Assembly (NCBI GenBank): GCA_038363925.1
Contig: JAQQWL010000006.1
Span: 4,072,501 to 4,136,500, forward strand
DNA from: Apiospora phragmitis
Taxonomy: Eukaryota > Ascomycota > Sordariomycetes > Amphisphaeriales > Apiosporaceae
DNA length: 64,000 nucleotides
Reading direction: 5' to 3'
Shown: positions 44,016 to 54,998 of the stretch, piece after piece
How the letters are laid out: each line of letters opens with the position of its first letter
How positions within the stretch are numbered: the first letter of the stretch is position 1
Program-made: the position numbers and the translations under genes
The notes under the pieces: model-generated
The model's input: the letters and a program-made list of their open reading frames with translations, nothing else
Told to the model about the DNA's origin: nothing
Database searches by the model: none

Positions 44016-45762
44016 AATCGTTGCAACAGATGAACGGAGGTGGCATGTTTTATTACAGTTAGTATGCCTCTTCGATTCCAAATACACACAATTACCAATA
44101 TTGCTGTCGATGTGGATATCCATCATCTATCTACCTTGCTCTAGCTTGATATGACCTCGCTGGAATGTGTGCTGGTTACAGTGTTTGTCTTTATGCAGGT
44201 GTCGTTTGTGATATCAACCGCCAATGAAACGAAATCATATACCCGATTTGAGCTTTCTTCTCTACATCATCCCCTCTCCCCCCCCCCCCTCCCCAGCGAT
44301 GCAGATCGCATCAACCCAGAGTCGCCGTACCCTTCCGTGGTTCCGGAACCTCAGCATTGTATCTCGTTTTCTCCCGTAATGTACACTACCACCGTTTTAT
44401 CAAAGCTTCTTTGGCTGCGTAATATTAGGGGCTCCGTGAAAAGGGGTTTCACCGAGCAGTAGGGAATCGCCTCATAATCAAAGTCGGCTTCGTAATCGAA
44501 TTCACACTCAGCCGTCCATTGCTGGCTGGTGGTGCCCATTGAGCTAGGAGAATCGGTGATGAGCTTGGAGGCTGTTTCTGAATCTCTGGGATTGTGGCTC
44601 ATTTCAGGCAGAGACTCACAGACCCCAGTGCAACAATGAGTTGTTGACAGAAGTTACCCCTGCATCCTCAGGTAAGAGGTAAGTTGCCACGGTGTGGAGG
44701 TAGCCAAAGTCGTCGATAATACTAAGAGCCACAAGTGTCAGCCCCCAGGCCTTTGCTGCGGTTCATACTATGGCGCAAGGCTTACCGACGCCAGATAAAG
44801 GCAATTTGCCTCATAATGAGTCCACACCCAGGCTTTTAAAAGGCTCGTGGTAGATTATGGTCCGCCTTGGTCCGGTTTAGAAAGCCAAATCATATGGTAG
44901 CACTACCTGGGCTCAGGGGTTGGGTCACGGTTCGCAGCAGCAAGCCGGGGGTGTCCATCGACAAAGACTCGAAGTTATATTACCTCGAAGGGCCTATAAG
45001 GCAGTCACTAACAATGCAGCAAGGTTAATGGGGGTCAAAAGCTATCCGGCACTAAAGCTCGGGATTCAATTGACTGTAAAGGACATCCGGTCGGACTACG
45101 CGCTGAGTCCGGGTCGGCGATTGGTATGAATTGGTTCATCGCCATCGACATTCTAGCTCGGTGGCAGTGAACCAATTCATCCCTTTTGGAATAAGGTCCT
45201 GCTTTCGGATCCCTCGCCCTCCCACCTCAGTAATCAGTCTTTCACTAACTGCCTTCGCGTGACAGGGGCTGAAGACGATTCAGTGCCAACAGAAGGACCC
45301 AGACTGAACCATTCAGTGAGTACTGAGGGAACGCACAAGCACCGGAGTGATTGAATCGTGACAATTAGCTTAGGAGTCCGAATTCTATAGATATTATTCG
45401 GTACTCGGCATCTACCGACCTCTACGTGTCGTCTTATTTTTAGGTTCTCAGGCTATCCGCGTTGTTGTGTATTGACTCTATCATAGAAGTCATGTCGTTG
45501 AGCCTTTTTATTTTGCTTAGTCGGCGCGACTGCTGTAGGCCTATCTTTAGGGTAACTAGTAACTCACACTTAGCAGGCCTATAGCAAAGGTGTTCCCCGG
45601 CTCGTTGCGGGTATTTCGTTTCTGCCTGGCCGACTTCACACTGAGTAGAACATGAAGGAGAATAGTATCCCATGTTCTCTATTGCACCAGAAAGGACTGT
45701 ATAGATACCATGACTAGTAAAACGAGAATGTCTATTGCTAGCCCCTGATATCACTATCCTGT
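44016..45762. other. Long intergenic stretch
   Basis: Only short overlapping frames without domain content (for example 44151-44462 plus, 44351-44602 minus). A C run occurs at about 44279-44290. A perfect 13-bp inverted repeat lies at 45126-45180. Confidence 0.5.
45126..45180. repeat. 13-bp perfect inverted repeat
   Basis: ATGAATTGGTTCA (45126-45138) is mirrored exactly by TGAACCAATTCAT (45168-45180), with a 29-nt spacer. It is far from any gene start, so it may be the remnant of a small inverted-repeat transposon. Confidence 0.6.
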
Positions 45763-46217
45763 TCATCCATAGTCCTCTAGGCCCGGCGCGTCCCCCTCGC
45801 CTTGGATGATGAGTTCCGTGGCCCGGTCAAGGTCAAAGATCCCGTGTTCATCTGTGAGTTCCTCCTTGCGATGGAAAATAGCGCCCCAGGTCTCGTCGGC
45901 GTCCCCGGGCTGGTAGCAAACCAGCTTGAAGACTTTAGGGTAGGGGATCCGGAAAGCATACCAGGTACTGCCCTTTTTATCTTTAGGCAATAAGTAAGCG
46001 ACCCTGTCCCGAACGTAGTAGCACAAGGCAACCGTCTTGTCCTGGGCGCTGCGTGTGCCGACGAGGACAATCTTGTTGTCGTCCATCGCGTTGTTCTTTT
46101 CCTGCTGCTCGAGCTCGAAGGCGCCGCACTCTTCGATCGAGGCGCCACTGAAGTCGTTCGTGAAGGTCTCGCCCTCGGCCAGGTGCTCGCGGAATTGCTC
46201 GCCCTCTGCGGGGCCAT
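45763..46217 (-). CDS. Hypothetical acidic protein
   Basis: A frame with coding-like amino-acid balance runs from at least 46205 to the stop at 45763. Its only in-frame ATG is at 46086 (MDDNKIVLVGTRSAQDKTVA). Open sequence continues upstream (QFREHLAEGETF, ECGAFELEQQEKNN). A first exon starting at 46396 (MTNILLFCTAEEA) with an intron of about 145 bp is plausible but did not splice in phase by eye. Downstream features are LCYYVRDRVAYLLPKDKKG, WYAFRIPYPKVFKLVCYQPG and EETWGAIFHRK-like sequence, then an acidic end. I do not recognise the family. Confidence 0.5.
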
Positions 46218-46396
46218 GGCGGGACTCGGCTAGGAAATAGGGGAGCCATTAGTCTTCTTTCTCATCAATATTCATAAGCTCGGGGACCAACTACGACGTC
46301 CTGGTTAGCTGTTACCGCATGTAAATAAACGGAGAGATAAGAATGACTTACTGACCTGGCCTCTTCGGCTGTGCAAAAGAGTAGAATATTAGTCAT

Positions 46397-47853
46397 TTCG
46401 AATGGTTTTGATGGAAAGAGTTGTGGGGAGTCGATAAAAGGCCTGGGTTAGTGACTGAGGCCGGAAGATGTTGGATGCAAGTAAGTTCGGTGACAGTCTT
46501 TCTGGACTTTCTGGATACTCTTCTGCCGACAACGTCATAATGCATGACGTTTCATGGATTGGACGGCTTGCAGCACCATTTACATGACACAGCATGGTAC
46601 CGGTTTGGTTCCCGCATCCATGCTGACACAGCCACCAACCAAAGCAGCCAACCGATCCAGCAACGATCCAATCACAGCTTTCGTGAATTCTTTTTGTTGC
46701 AGAGGATTTAACCACGCCTTGGGGACACAAATTGTCCTTTGGTTATCGATTATAGCACACTGCAACTCATTATACTGTGTTCGAAGGAGCCTAGAGAATT
46801 TAATGCTGTAGCCACTTGGGGTAGTCTAGGCCAGCATCTTAAAATAGATCAGGTAGTTATCTCAGTCGACAGAGGACTATATTTTACGTAACTAAGTTAT
46901 GCCTCTATAAAAAAGGCAAGTTATTGCCTCATCTAGTTCTTCTATACACGTTTTCACTCTGCCCTACAAATCTTCCCGAGAGCTGTTTCTGATCTCCCCA
47001 GCCCCCCTTTTCCGTTTGGCGGATGCATCATTACTAAGCCTATGAACAAGCGATATATCATGCACGTACTGTACAGCCATCTTTCGCAACCCGCCGGACA
47101 TTTCCGTTTGCGGCGGCAGGGTGGGTATTTACGGCTCAGTGATCAATCCTGAGGACTTCGACTATGTCAAGGTTCAGAACTCAAATCCGGTTATATTCAA
47201 GCATGCGAAGTAGACAGGCTCGGAGGCAGCCAACCGCTTGGGCTCAGGGGTCCTTTCGTGCTGACTTCCCTGACGCATGTGGTATGAAGCGCGATTCCTT
47301 CGAGGCATAGTAGAAATGATTTGATTCTACGGAGGCGTGTAAGGGGAACGGCAAGTAATCATTCGTTACAAACGTATGTGGATAGGTAGACTGTTGATTG
47401 TACTTTTACATTCACTTCCTTATATCTACTGTTTGTTGTAACAACACAGTCCTGGTCAGTGAGCAGGTGTAAGGGTGTTGGTTGAATTGTAGGGCAAAGC
47501 AATGAGTTGAGATTGGACCCATATGCTTGCTGCCCTGGGTTTTGATGCCCCATCGTGAGTTGAACTATTTGTTCTGGAATTGCCATCGTTGAAGTGAGTC
47601 AGCCGTTTGGCACAAGCGCTTTGCGCGGGTGGGTACATCGGCTGGCAGCAGGTAAGTGGAATAATCGATTCATCAATTCAATTCCATGAACAGAAATCGG
47701 ACACCTTACCTGCACTCCGAATTGCTCATCCTGTTCTGTCACTATTGCCCAGACGAAGCAGAGACTTCACCCCCAAACCATGCTATCCTACTTACACCTA
47801 CTTACTGCAGCACACTGTCGTGGACCGCTGACAACTTCGCCACGAAAACCATC
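46397..47853. other. Long intergenic stretch
   Basis: No gene supported; only short overlapping frames. The right end is the promoter of the RNA-ligase-like gene. Confidence 0.5.
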
Positions 47854-49035
47854 ATGGCTACACCCGCGATTGCCCACTTACGACCGCTACAGAGCGCGTC
47901 CCGAAAGCTCGTCTTCGTCCGTCGCATTGCCGATCTTCAGCCCATTAAAGGTAATCGGCACGTCGAGGTCGCCAAGATCGACGGTTGGAGCGTCGTCGTC
48001 ATGAAGGAGGGAATACCAAGTCGGGCAGCTTGTTGTCTACTTCGAGGTCGACAGCTTCTTGCCCAACACCGAGGAGCGCTTCTGGGAGTACTGTCAGCCC
48101 CATAAAGTCTAAGAATACAACGGCCAATGTGGCCATGTCGTCAAGACCTTCATGAAGTACGGCCGCGTCTCCCAGGGCATCGTCTTCTCCCTGTATCTAT
48201 TCACCGAGATCCAGAAGGTCCAGGAGGAACTGGAGGCTAAGTTCGGCAACCGTGAGATGGCCGTGGATTCTTTGCTTGAACTGGACTTCACGACCACTCT
48301 TGGCATCAAAAAATACGACTCGGTGTATTTTGACCCTGCTGGCTCTTATGGTCGACCCCCGCCATTCTTTCCCGCAACCAGGATGCGAGCGCGCTCAGAA
48401 CGTCACCGGTCTCTTCGACCGTTTTGGTGACACAGTGTCCCAGATCACCGAGAAGCTTGATGGCCTCCCCATGTCCGTCTATCACGTTGGGGTAGGCTCC
48501 GAATGGTATCGTGCTCTTCCTCAAGACCACGACAGCAGCAAGGAGCGACCTCAGTATGGCGTTCGCGGCCTTGAGAATGATTATGTTCAGCACGAGAAGT
48601 CGGTATTCTGGATAGCGACTAAGCAGCAAAACATCATTGACAAGCTGAAGCGGTTGGGAAAGAATCTTGCTGTCCAGGGCGAGTTATGTGGATCTAGCAT
48701 CATGAGCAATAGTATGGGATTTGCCGAGGGTCAGCACCGCTTCTACGTCTTCGGCATCTACGACATCGACAGGACGGCCTGGATGAGCGCAGACAAGGCC
48801 TTCAGTCTTTGCAGACAACTGAACCTGACTCACGCCCCCGTTGTGGGCCGGATGAGACTGTCAACCTTTGCGCACTCGCTGGATGATCTCTCAGGAAAAA
48901 GCGGAAGGGAAAGGTTTATTGAGAAAGAAGCGCGAGGGGCTCGTCTTCCGTTTGCCGAACAACACATGGGGCTTCAAAGTCATTGCCAATAGCTGGTTAC
49001 TAGAGTATGGTCAACACAAGCTTGACCAATGGTGA
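47854..49035 (+). pseudogene. RNA-ligase-like gene (DRB0094/T4 Rnl-type nucleotidyltransferase), broken
   Basis: Starts at 47854 (ATPAIAHLRPLQSASRKLVF). An N-terminal domain includes VAKIDGWSVVVMK, VGQLVVYFEVDSFLPNTEER and FWEYCQPHKV, then an in-frame TAA at about 48108. The frame continues with EYNGQCGHVVKTFMKYGRVS. The ligase core has the nucleotidyl-lysine motif EKLDG (followed by LP, where the family usually has SS/ST), then NLAVQGELCGSSIMSNSMGF, FYVFGIYDID and LRKKREGLVFR..NTWGFKV, ending with a stop at 49035. Frame breaks occur at a GGG run (48009-48011), a TTT run (48368-48370) and an A/G-rich spot near 48.9 kb. The TAA and the altered motif I point to a gene that may really be dead, while the run breaks may be sequence errors. 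Confidence 0.7.
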
Positions 49036-49295
49036 TTCCCTGCAAATACGACAACCGCATTGATCAATTTTTAATAACGGAAGCCGTAAACGAGGTATGC
49101 CGGTCCATCAAACCAGGGTGTAGATTACCTGAGTATCCTGGCAAATGCCGAATACAGATTAGTGACTGGGTGAACAGTCTGCCTGGTGATGATTTGTGAG
49201 GTGACTAAACTGAACTCTTACGGCAATTTCTATGTGTTTATGGTAGTCTATGATATCTATAAATACCATGTCAAGTCGGTTAGGGTTGAAAATGC

Positions 49296-51007
49296 TCAGT
49301 ATTTGGGCTGGAAAGGAAGCGTGGATAAGAATTTGCCAGGGTTCGCCTTGATCTCCAGTACGTCGAACAGCTCCTTCAGGATGATCATGAAGGACTCCGG
49401 CTCCCCCATATGTTTCCTATCTCGGATGAATCTGCTCACGATAAACAGTCAGTGGCCAGTCATGAACGGAATTCCTTATGAAGGGATCCTACCTAGCTCT
49501 CTTGGGGCTACCGTGCTGGAGACAGAGGTGGTAATCGTCGATAGGGAAAATCTCGTCCTCGGTACCATTCACTAGCAGCAGCTTTGTGCAGGGCTTGTCG
49601 AGCGTCCCGTCGTTGAGCAGAGAGAATTTCTCCATGGCCTCCTTCTTGAACCGGGTGAAGTCTTTGCCGTAGCCATACTTGTAGCAGAGCGTATGCGCAA
49701 GGCTATTCTTCCACGTCAGCCTCTCTGTAGAACGAAGCATATGTCATTTGCAGGGGAATGGAGAGTCGGAAGATAAAATAGTAGGGAGGAAAACTTACTC
49801 GAAGGGGTATTCCAGATGGTCCGCGTTGTCGAGCCAGACGGGATCGAACATGTAATGGCACCCGCCGCCGAGGGCGACGGCGCACTGCAGCCTGTCGGCG
49901 TGCGTGTGCGCCGCGCGGATGCTGTAATAGCCGCCCGTGCTGAACCCCCAGTTGACGACGCGGGCCGGATCGATGGCGGCCTGCTGGGTGACCCAGTCGA
50001 ACATGCTGCTCCATACGCGGTCGGGGCTCTCCGGGTCCGCCGCGGCGCCCGGATTGTCGCCGGTGCCCGGGATCTCCACGATCAGCGTCGCGCACCCCAC
50101 CTGTCGCCACCCTTCTTTCCACACCGCCAGCTCCGTCCGGTACCCGTCCAGCCCCGTGAAGATGATGACGAGCGGCACCTTGTTGGTCGCGGACGCGTCC
50201 GCGGGAAGGTGGTAGAACGCCGGCAGCGTGGCGCCATCGCCGGGCGCGGCGTGCTGGGTGTGCGGGATACTGACCTCGAACATGGGGAACTCGTGGAGAC
50301 TAGATGGGGACAGGGGGTTCGTTCACCTGGTCAGTTCTGCTATCATTTCCTGGCAAAGTAAAGGGGGGGAAAGGTGCGTGCCAACCCTAGGCCCTTTCGG
50401 GCAGCCTCTTTGCCCATTTCCCAGGCGTAGCGCTGCTTCTCGGATCGCGGGGCCGGGAAGCGCGCGATCCTATAGAGCGCTGAAGCCCGCCTGCCATCGC
50501 CCCATTCACTGTCAGCCAGTCATGACACCGCAGTAACCGCAGTCAATCAACCCACAGGTAAAGCTCCGATGCTTTCGGCTTGTCGCCGTCCTTCTCGGCA
50601 GAGGTCGCTTCTGCGACGAGCTCCTCCGCCTTCGGGAAGAAGCATTGTGCGTACTCGTCCCAGTCGTAGGGCTCCTTGAGATCTTTCTGTTGTGGCATCT
50701 ATATTTCAGCAATAGGCTTTGAACAAAGTAGGCAGGCAAGAGGCTGGCAGGACAGACGAACCTTGATGATGTCATCCACAACCGGTTGGAAGTCCTTAGT
50801 CGCGCCGAACATGAATGGGTACACGCCCATGTCGCACTGTCAATACGTTGGTTAGACTCAATCATCTCATCAAGCTCCTACATGGGACAGGGGTGATTAT
50901 ACCAGCGGCTTCCATTTTGTCTCCCACAGTGCCTTGAAGTTCTGGTGATGGACCGCCGGCGTGGAGAGCTTGTCGTGGATCCAGAACTTGCCGCCTGGGC
51001 CTGCCAT
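49296..51007 (-). CDS. AYG1-type alpha/beta hydrolase (polyketide-shortening hydrolase family)
   Basis: Seven exons on the minus strand: 50903-51007, 50762-50836, 50556-50698, 50386-50490, 49799-50299, 49493-49724 and 49296-49431, about 431 residues. The N-terminal helical domain contains FWIHDKLSTPAVHHQNFKAL, CDMGVYPFMFGATKDFQPVV, LKEPYDWDEYAQCFFPKAEE and ASALYRIARFPAPRSEKQRY. The hydrolase domain has LVIIFTGLDGYRTEL, the nucleophile elbow WGFSTGGYYSIRAA, LLLVNGTEDEIFPIDD for the acid, and the histidine in RKHMGEPESF. In Aspergillus fumigatus Ayg1 trims a heptaketide during melanin synthesis; here no polyketide synthase is in view, so the substrate is open. One junction (around 49724) needs a one-base adjustment; all other introns are in phase. 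Confidence 0.88.
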
Positions 51008-52294
51008 TTTCTTCAATTCGGGTTCGGACGGTGATATTGAGCTGATTTGAGTCGACTAGGTAAGGCTATTTGTGCAGCACGATGCAAGTAGCCCTGGTGC
51101 GTTTTAGCGAAATCGTACCTGCAGGGTTGGAAATGTTAGACGTAACTTGGTACTCCAGAAGATGTAGAACAAGAGAACGCAACAATGTATCCTTTGAGTT
51201 ACAGGGTGCAGACATGAAAGCGGAGCGATGTATGCATTCCATGCAGCAGACTTCTGCGACGCGTGTGTCTTGAAATGTCCGGAGGTCTGACCCCCTCTCG
51301 GACTTCCCCGTGAGGATGCCGGTGCGAATAGGTAGATGCTTTCGCCGGCGCTGGGAGGGCTCATTAAAGTGCAAAAACAACAACAACAGCAACAAGAACA
51401 CGAAATTACATGTGATCGGGTATAGATTCATACGGCCAGTGGTGCCTGGGTTTCAGGTATTCAGATTTGACGTGCTGTTTTGGTGCCGAACTTGCTGATA
51501 CATGGTACCCCGAGCACCTGTTTGGTCCTTAGTGATGGATGATTGATTGTGCTAGACCATCGCATCTTGCGATATCTTAGCCCCCTATTCCAGATTTGCC
51601 AGGCTGAATACCTTCCTGCGTTGCAAAAGATCACTCGGATAGGAATTGATGCAAAGTGAATTTGAACCCGGCATCTCGCATTACCGGAACTGTCGGCCCT
51701 TCAATCGTGTCCCCCTGGCCCCCGGAGGCGCCATTCTGCTAGTCTGCAACGCTACATGTGTTACCCCAGGAGATCGACGTTTTGCCCCGTTGAGGAGGCG
51801 TGGCTTGCTAGGCTAACGGGACGGCCCTTTAGGCTGCATGAAGCCCAACGCCATTTCCTGGGGAGCTGCACTTATTGACTGCTTCAGTTCAGATGATATA
51901 TTTCGGTAACTTGGCTTAATGCCGAGTTCATTCCAGAAATCTGGGCCGCATAGTATGTGAAGATGGCTTTCTGTAAGTGGTCAGCACCTAATGTCCTGGA
52001 TTCTGCCACCAGGGATCACTGTATGGGTTCATTTTCACGGATGTCACAACAGGAGAAAATCAATTTCAGATATGGCATTAAGCGTAATTAGTCATTAAGC
52101 TACCCAGAGAACAAGTTTTTAAAGCTACCACGTCGATAGTAAAATAGGGTTGAAGAAGAGAAAGTAAGAAAAGACCCAGCCCGCCTAGAAAATGTACGTA
52201 GTGTAGGGGAAAGGGGGTTTGTAGTATGGGAAAGGCCATTTGCCCAAGATTCGGGGGAAGGAAAATCCATCACCACATCGTGACCATTGTGTTC
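51008..52294. other. Long intergenic stretch
   Basis: Promoter of the hydrolase at the left and 3' flank of the GPI-anchored protein at the right. An AAC/CAA-rich simple stretch lies at about 51374-51400. No gene supported. Confidence 0.5.
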
Positions 52295-53149
52295 TTACAT
52301 GAAACCCATGTACAGAGCGCCGGCGGCAACGGCGGCCAGAGCCATGGTGCCGACCTGGTTGCCGGCAGCCATGGCAGTCGGGACCTGGGTGGCGGGCGGC
52401 GTGGTGCCGGTCTGGCTGCCACCGCCAGCACCGCCGCTGGGGGTAATGACGGGGTAACCGCCACCGCTGCCGCCGGTGGGCGCGGAAGAGGCGGGCGGGC
52501 TACCACTGCTAGCACCAGTGGGCATGGACGAGGTAGGGTACCCACCAGCACCACCGGGCATGGACGAGTCGAGGTATCCGCCAGGACCGCCAGTGGGCAT
52601 GGTCATCGAGCTGGGCATGCTGCTAGCGCCGCCGGGGACAGATGAGCCCGGGTAGCCGCCACCGCTGCCGCCAGTGGGCATGGATGAGCCAGGCATGGAT
52701 GAGCCGGGGTATCCGCCAGGACCGCCAGTGGGCGTGGTCATCGAGCTAGGCATGCTGCTAGCGCCGCCGGGGACTGAGGAGGCAGGATAAACGCCGCCGG
52801 GCATGGACGAGCCAGGCATGGACGAGCTGGGCATGGACGAGCCGGGCATGGACGAGCCGGGCATGGAAGAGGCAGGGTATCCACCGGCACCACCACCGGG
52901 CGTGGACGAGCCGCCGGCGCCACCACCTGGAGCCGACGCCGAGGGGGAAGGCATTGGGCCCGTACCGGGGCCCGTGGTAGGGTATCCACCGCTACCGCCA
53001 CCAGGGGCCGAGCCCGGAGCGGAGGAGACCGGGTAGGAAGGGGGAGGCTGGACGGGGTAGCCGCCCGGCGGGCTGCGCTGGACACAGCCGGAGGCGTTGA
53101 CGGTGGTAGCGGTCGCGGCGGCGGCGACGATGATGTTCTTGATCTGCAT
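52295..53149 (-). CDS. GPI-anchored, repeat-rich cell-surface protein
   Basis: 284 residues, single exon, frame intact. An N-terminal signal peptide (MQIKNIIVAAAATATTVNAS) is followed by one cysteine and a long low-complexity body. The body is rich in Gly, Ser, Pro and Met, built from units like SSMPGSSMPG, GGPGGYPGSSMPG and VPGGASSMPSSMT. The C-terminus is a small-residue site followed by a hydrophobic tail (MALAAVAAGALYMGFM), typical of GPI attachment. Such proteins decorate the fungal cell wall. The repeat DNA also produces long shadow frames in two other readings. Confidence 0.8.
   Translation of the reverse strand: MQIKNIIVAAAATATTVNASGCVQRSPPGGYPVQPPPSYPVSSAPGSAPGGGSGGYPTTGPGTGPMPSPSASAPGGGAGGSSTPGGGAGGYPASSMPGSSMPGSSMPSSSMPGSSMPGGVYPASSVPGGASSMPSSMTTPTGGPGGYPGSSMPGSSMPTGGSGGGYPGSSVPGGASSMPSSMTMPTGGPGGYLDSSMPGGAGGYPTSSMPTGASSGSPPASSAPTGGSGGGYPVITPSGGAGGGSQTGTTPPATQVPTAMAAGNQVGTMALAAVAAGALYMGFM
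52500..52880. repeat. Tandem coding repeats of the GPI-anchored protein
   Basis: Imperfect units containing GGCATGGACGAG(C/T)C(G/A)GGC, encoding (SS)MPG, recur. At 52800-52870 a 15-bp unit repeats at least five times. Two larger blocks (around 52560-52640 and 52680-52770) share most of their sequence, indicating duplication. Confidence 0.7.
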
Positions 53150-54998
53150 GATGACTGGTTGTTGTCGGAAGATTTGCCGAAGTGACGTTTGTTTGAGAGT
53201 GATGGAAGGAGAGTGGCTAGCGAGATATTGGAAGCCGAGTGACGATGGAACGAGTGACTGAAGTCTACTGGAGAGATGAGATCAGATGAGATGTCTTGGA
53301 TGTTTTTTTTTCTGAGACGAAGATGGGCGAAGGACGGTCGTATTTGAAGATCAAATTTGGCATGCCAAGCCTTCAGACGTCGAGTGCTTGCGTCTCGATG
53401 ACGAGAGAGCTGGACTTGCAGGAAAATGCTGCAGCGGCGCATGGCAGCAAGAGTGAATGTGGTGGTTTCTGCACAGAATTGCAAGCCCATGATGCGTGGC
53501 TGGCAGCAAGGAATCCATTGTTCGTGCAGTTTAGTAGGCTCGAGACCTGCACGTTTCCACAAAGTAATGGCAGTGTTGATAGAGCGGTAGCAGTCTCTGC
53601 GCTACACATGGCGGTTGCTGTCGGCTATTCGTTGCGGGCAACGCATAAAGTCCAATGGCGACCACTGGAAAAAGGTTCGCAATCTGCATCAGTGACAGGA
53701 AATGACAGAAGCATACCGTGATGCTGATGCTCTGCAGGTGCAGCTTGCGCTTTTGCCTTTCTTGAAAACTGCCCCCTGGCTAGCCCCTGACTAACCATGG
53801 AACATCAAAGTGGCAATGCCGTCTAAGCCGTACTCGGCCGCTCGTGAACCGATATACACTAATGGCATCGTGGTCTCTAAGGGCATCCATATGGCCGGAG
53901 GCTGTTCTTGTCGACATTGGGTTTGTCTTTAGAAGGCTCGGTATTGCAGAGGACCTCTGACGTGGCCCATACCAACCAAATAGGTTTGGGTGTGCCAGCC
54001 ATCATACTCCTACTTTGCATCGATGATATCAAACATGGGCAGTTATGAGAGCAGATGTGTTTATGATTGCATCTCCTTCCTCGGCATAGGCGGGTCATCA
54101 CGACCCGAGGTCAGAAGGTCTACCCATTGCCATCCTAGCTCTAGAATCAGACTAGGCAATCATTGAGCAGTCCTTCATCTTTATGACACGAATTTGAGGA
54201 TAGTATAAGACAAGGCGATACCTACACATGTGCGACCGGCTTTCAGTTCTCGAAGTTATAGCCGAAACTGCTTGGTGTCTTCCACTTACACTTTGGAATT
54301 GCCGCGGTCATGACATCGGATCTTTATCAACACATACGCGAGATCAATTGAAGCAACATAGGGTATACGGATGACATCTCAGCCTATCAGCCAATGACAA
54401 AAGATGAATATGATCCGTTCCATTCGATGCCATGTATGTAGCAATAAATCAACGCGGGCGTTGTTGGGATGGGATAGAACATTGCACAAATGAGCATGTT
54501 CATGTGGGCAGGCAGTTTGGCGATTGGGTCAGCCGTTGGAGAGAAGGCATGCAGGTACGCAAAAGGAATTGGCTAGCACAGTGTGAAGTGCATTATCGTA
54601 CGCGAATTTCAGCTACAGAGCGCTTTTAGAGGGTGACGTCAGACTCAGTTCCCTTAGCAGTGAGCTTAGAACCAGTAAAATGGCCAACTGCTAGATGCAT
54701 TAGTGGGGCCCAACGAAGCCGCGCACTGTGTTTATGCAGGCTATTGTAACCTGCTGGGCGATAAGAATTATGGGAAAGTACAGGGTCCTTATCGAGAGCT
54801 GGCCTTTGTTAAGTACCAAGTAGGAGGTCAGCCTTGTGGGATTCAATACCAATCCCGAATGACGCACCAGTTTGAGACATTAAGATCACTTTCTACCGAT
54901 TGCACGATTGCACGGAGATCCTCGACGACACAGACGCTTTTCTTAGACGAGCAGTTGTCTAAGATGCTACTGCCGACGAAGCCCGATTCATTGCGATA
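53150..54998. other. Long intergenic stretch
   Basis: Promoter of the GPI-anchored protein on the left and of the TAPT1 homologue on the right. Frames at 53296-53721 and 53373-53609 overlap antisense and lack support. Confidence 0.5.

Noticed and set aside
49816..50361. 181-codon plus-strand frame
   Set aside because: Antisense to the AYG1-type hydrolase exon; no domain.
52738..53562. 274-codon minus-strand frame over the GPI-anchored protein
   Set aside because: Different frame of the same repeat DNA, giving R/P/L-rich sequence; no signal or domain, whereas the other frame has a signal peptide and a GPI tail.
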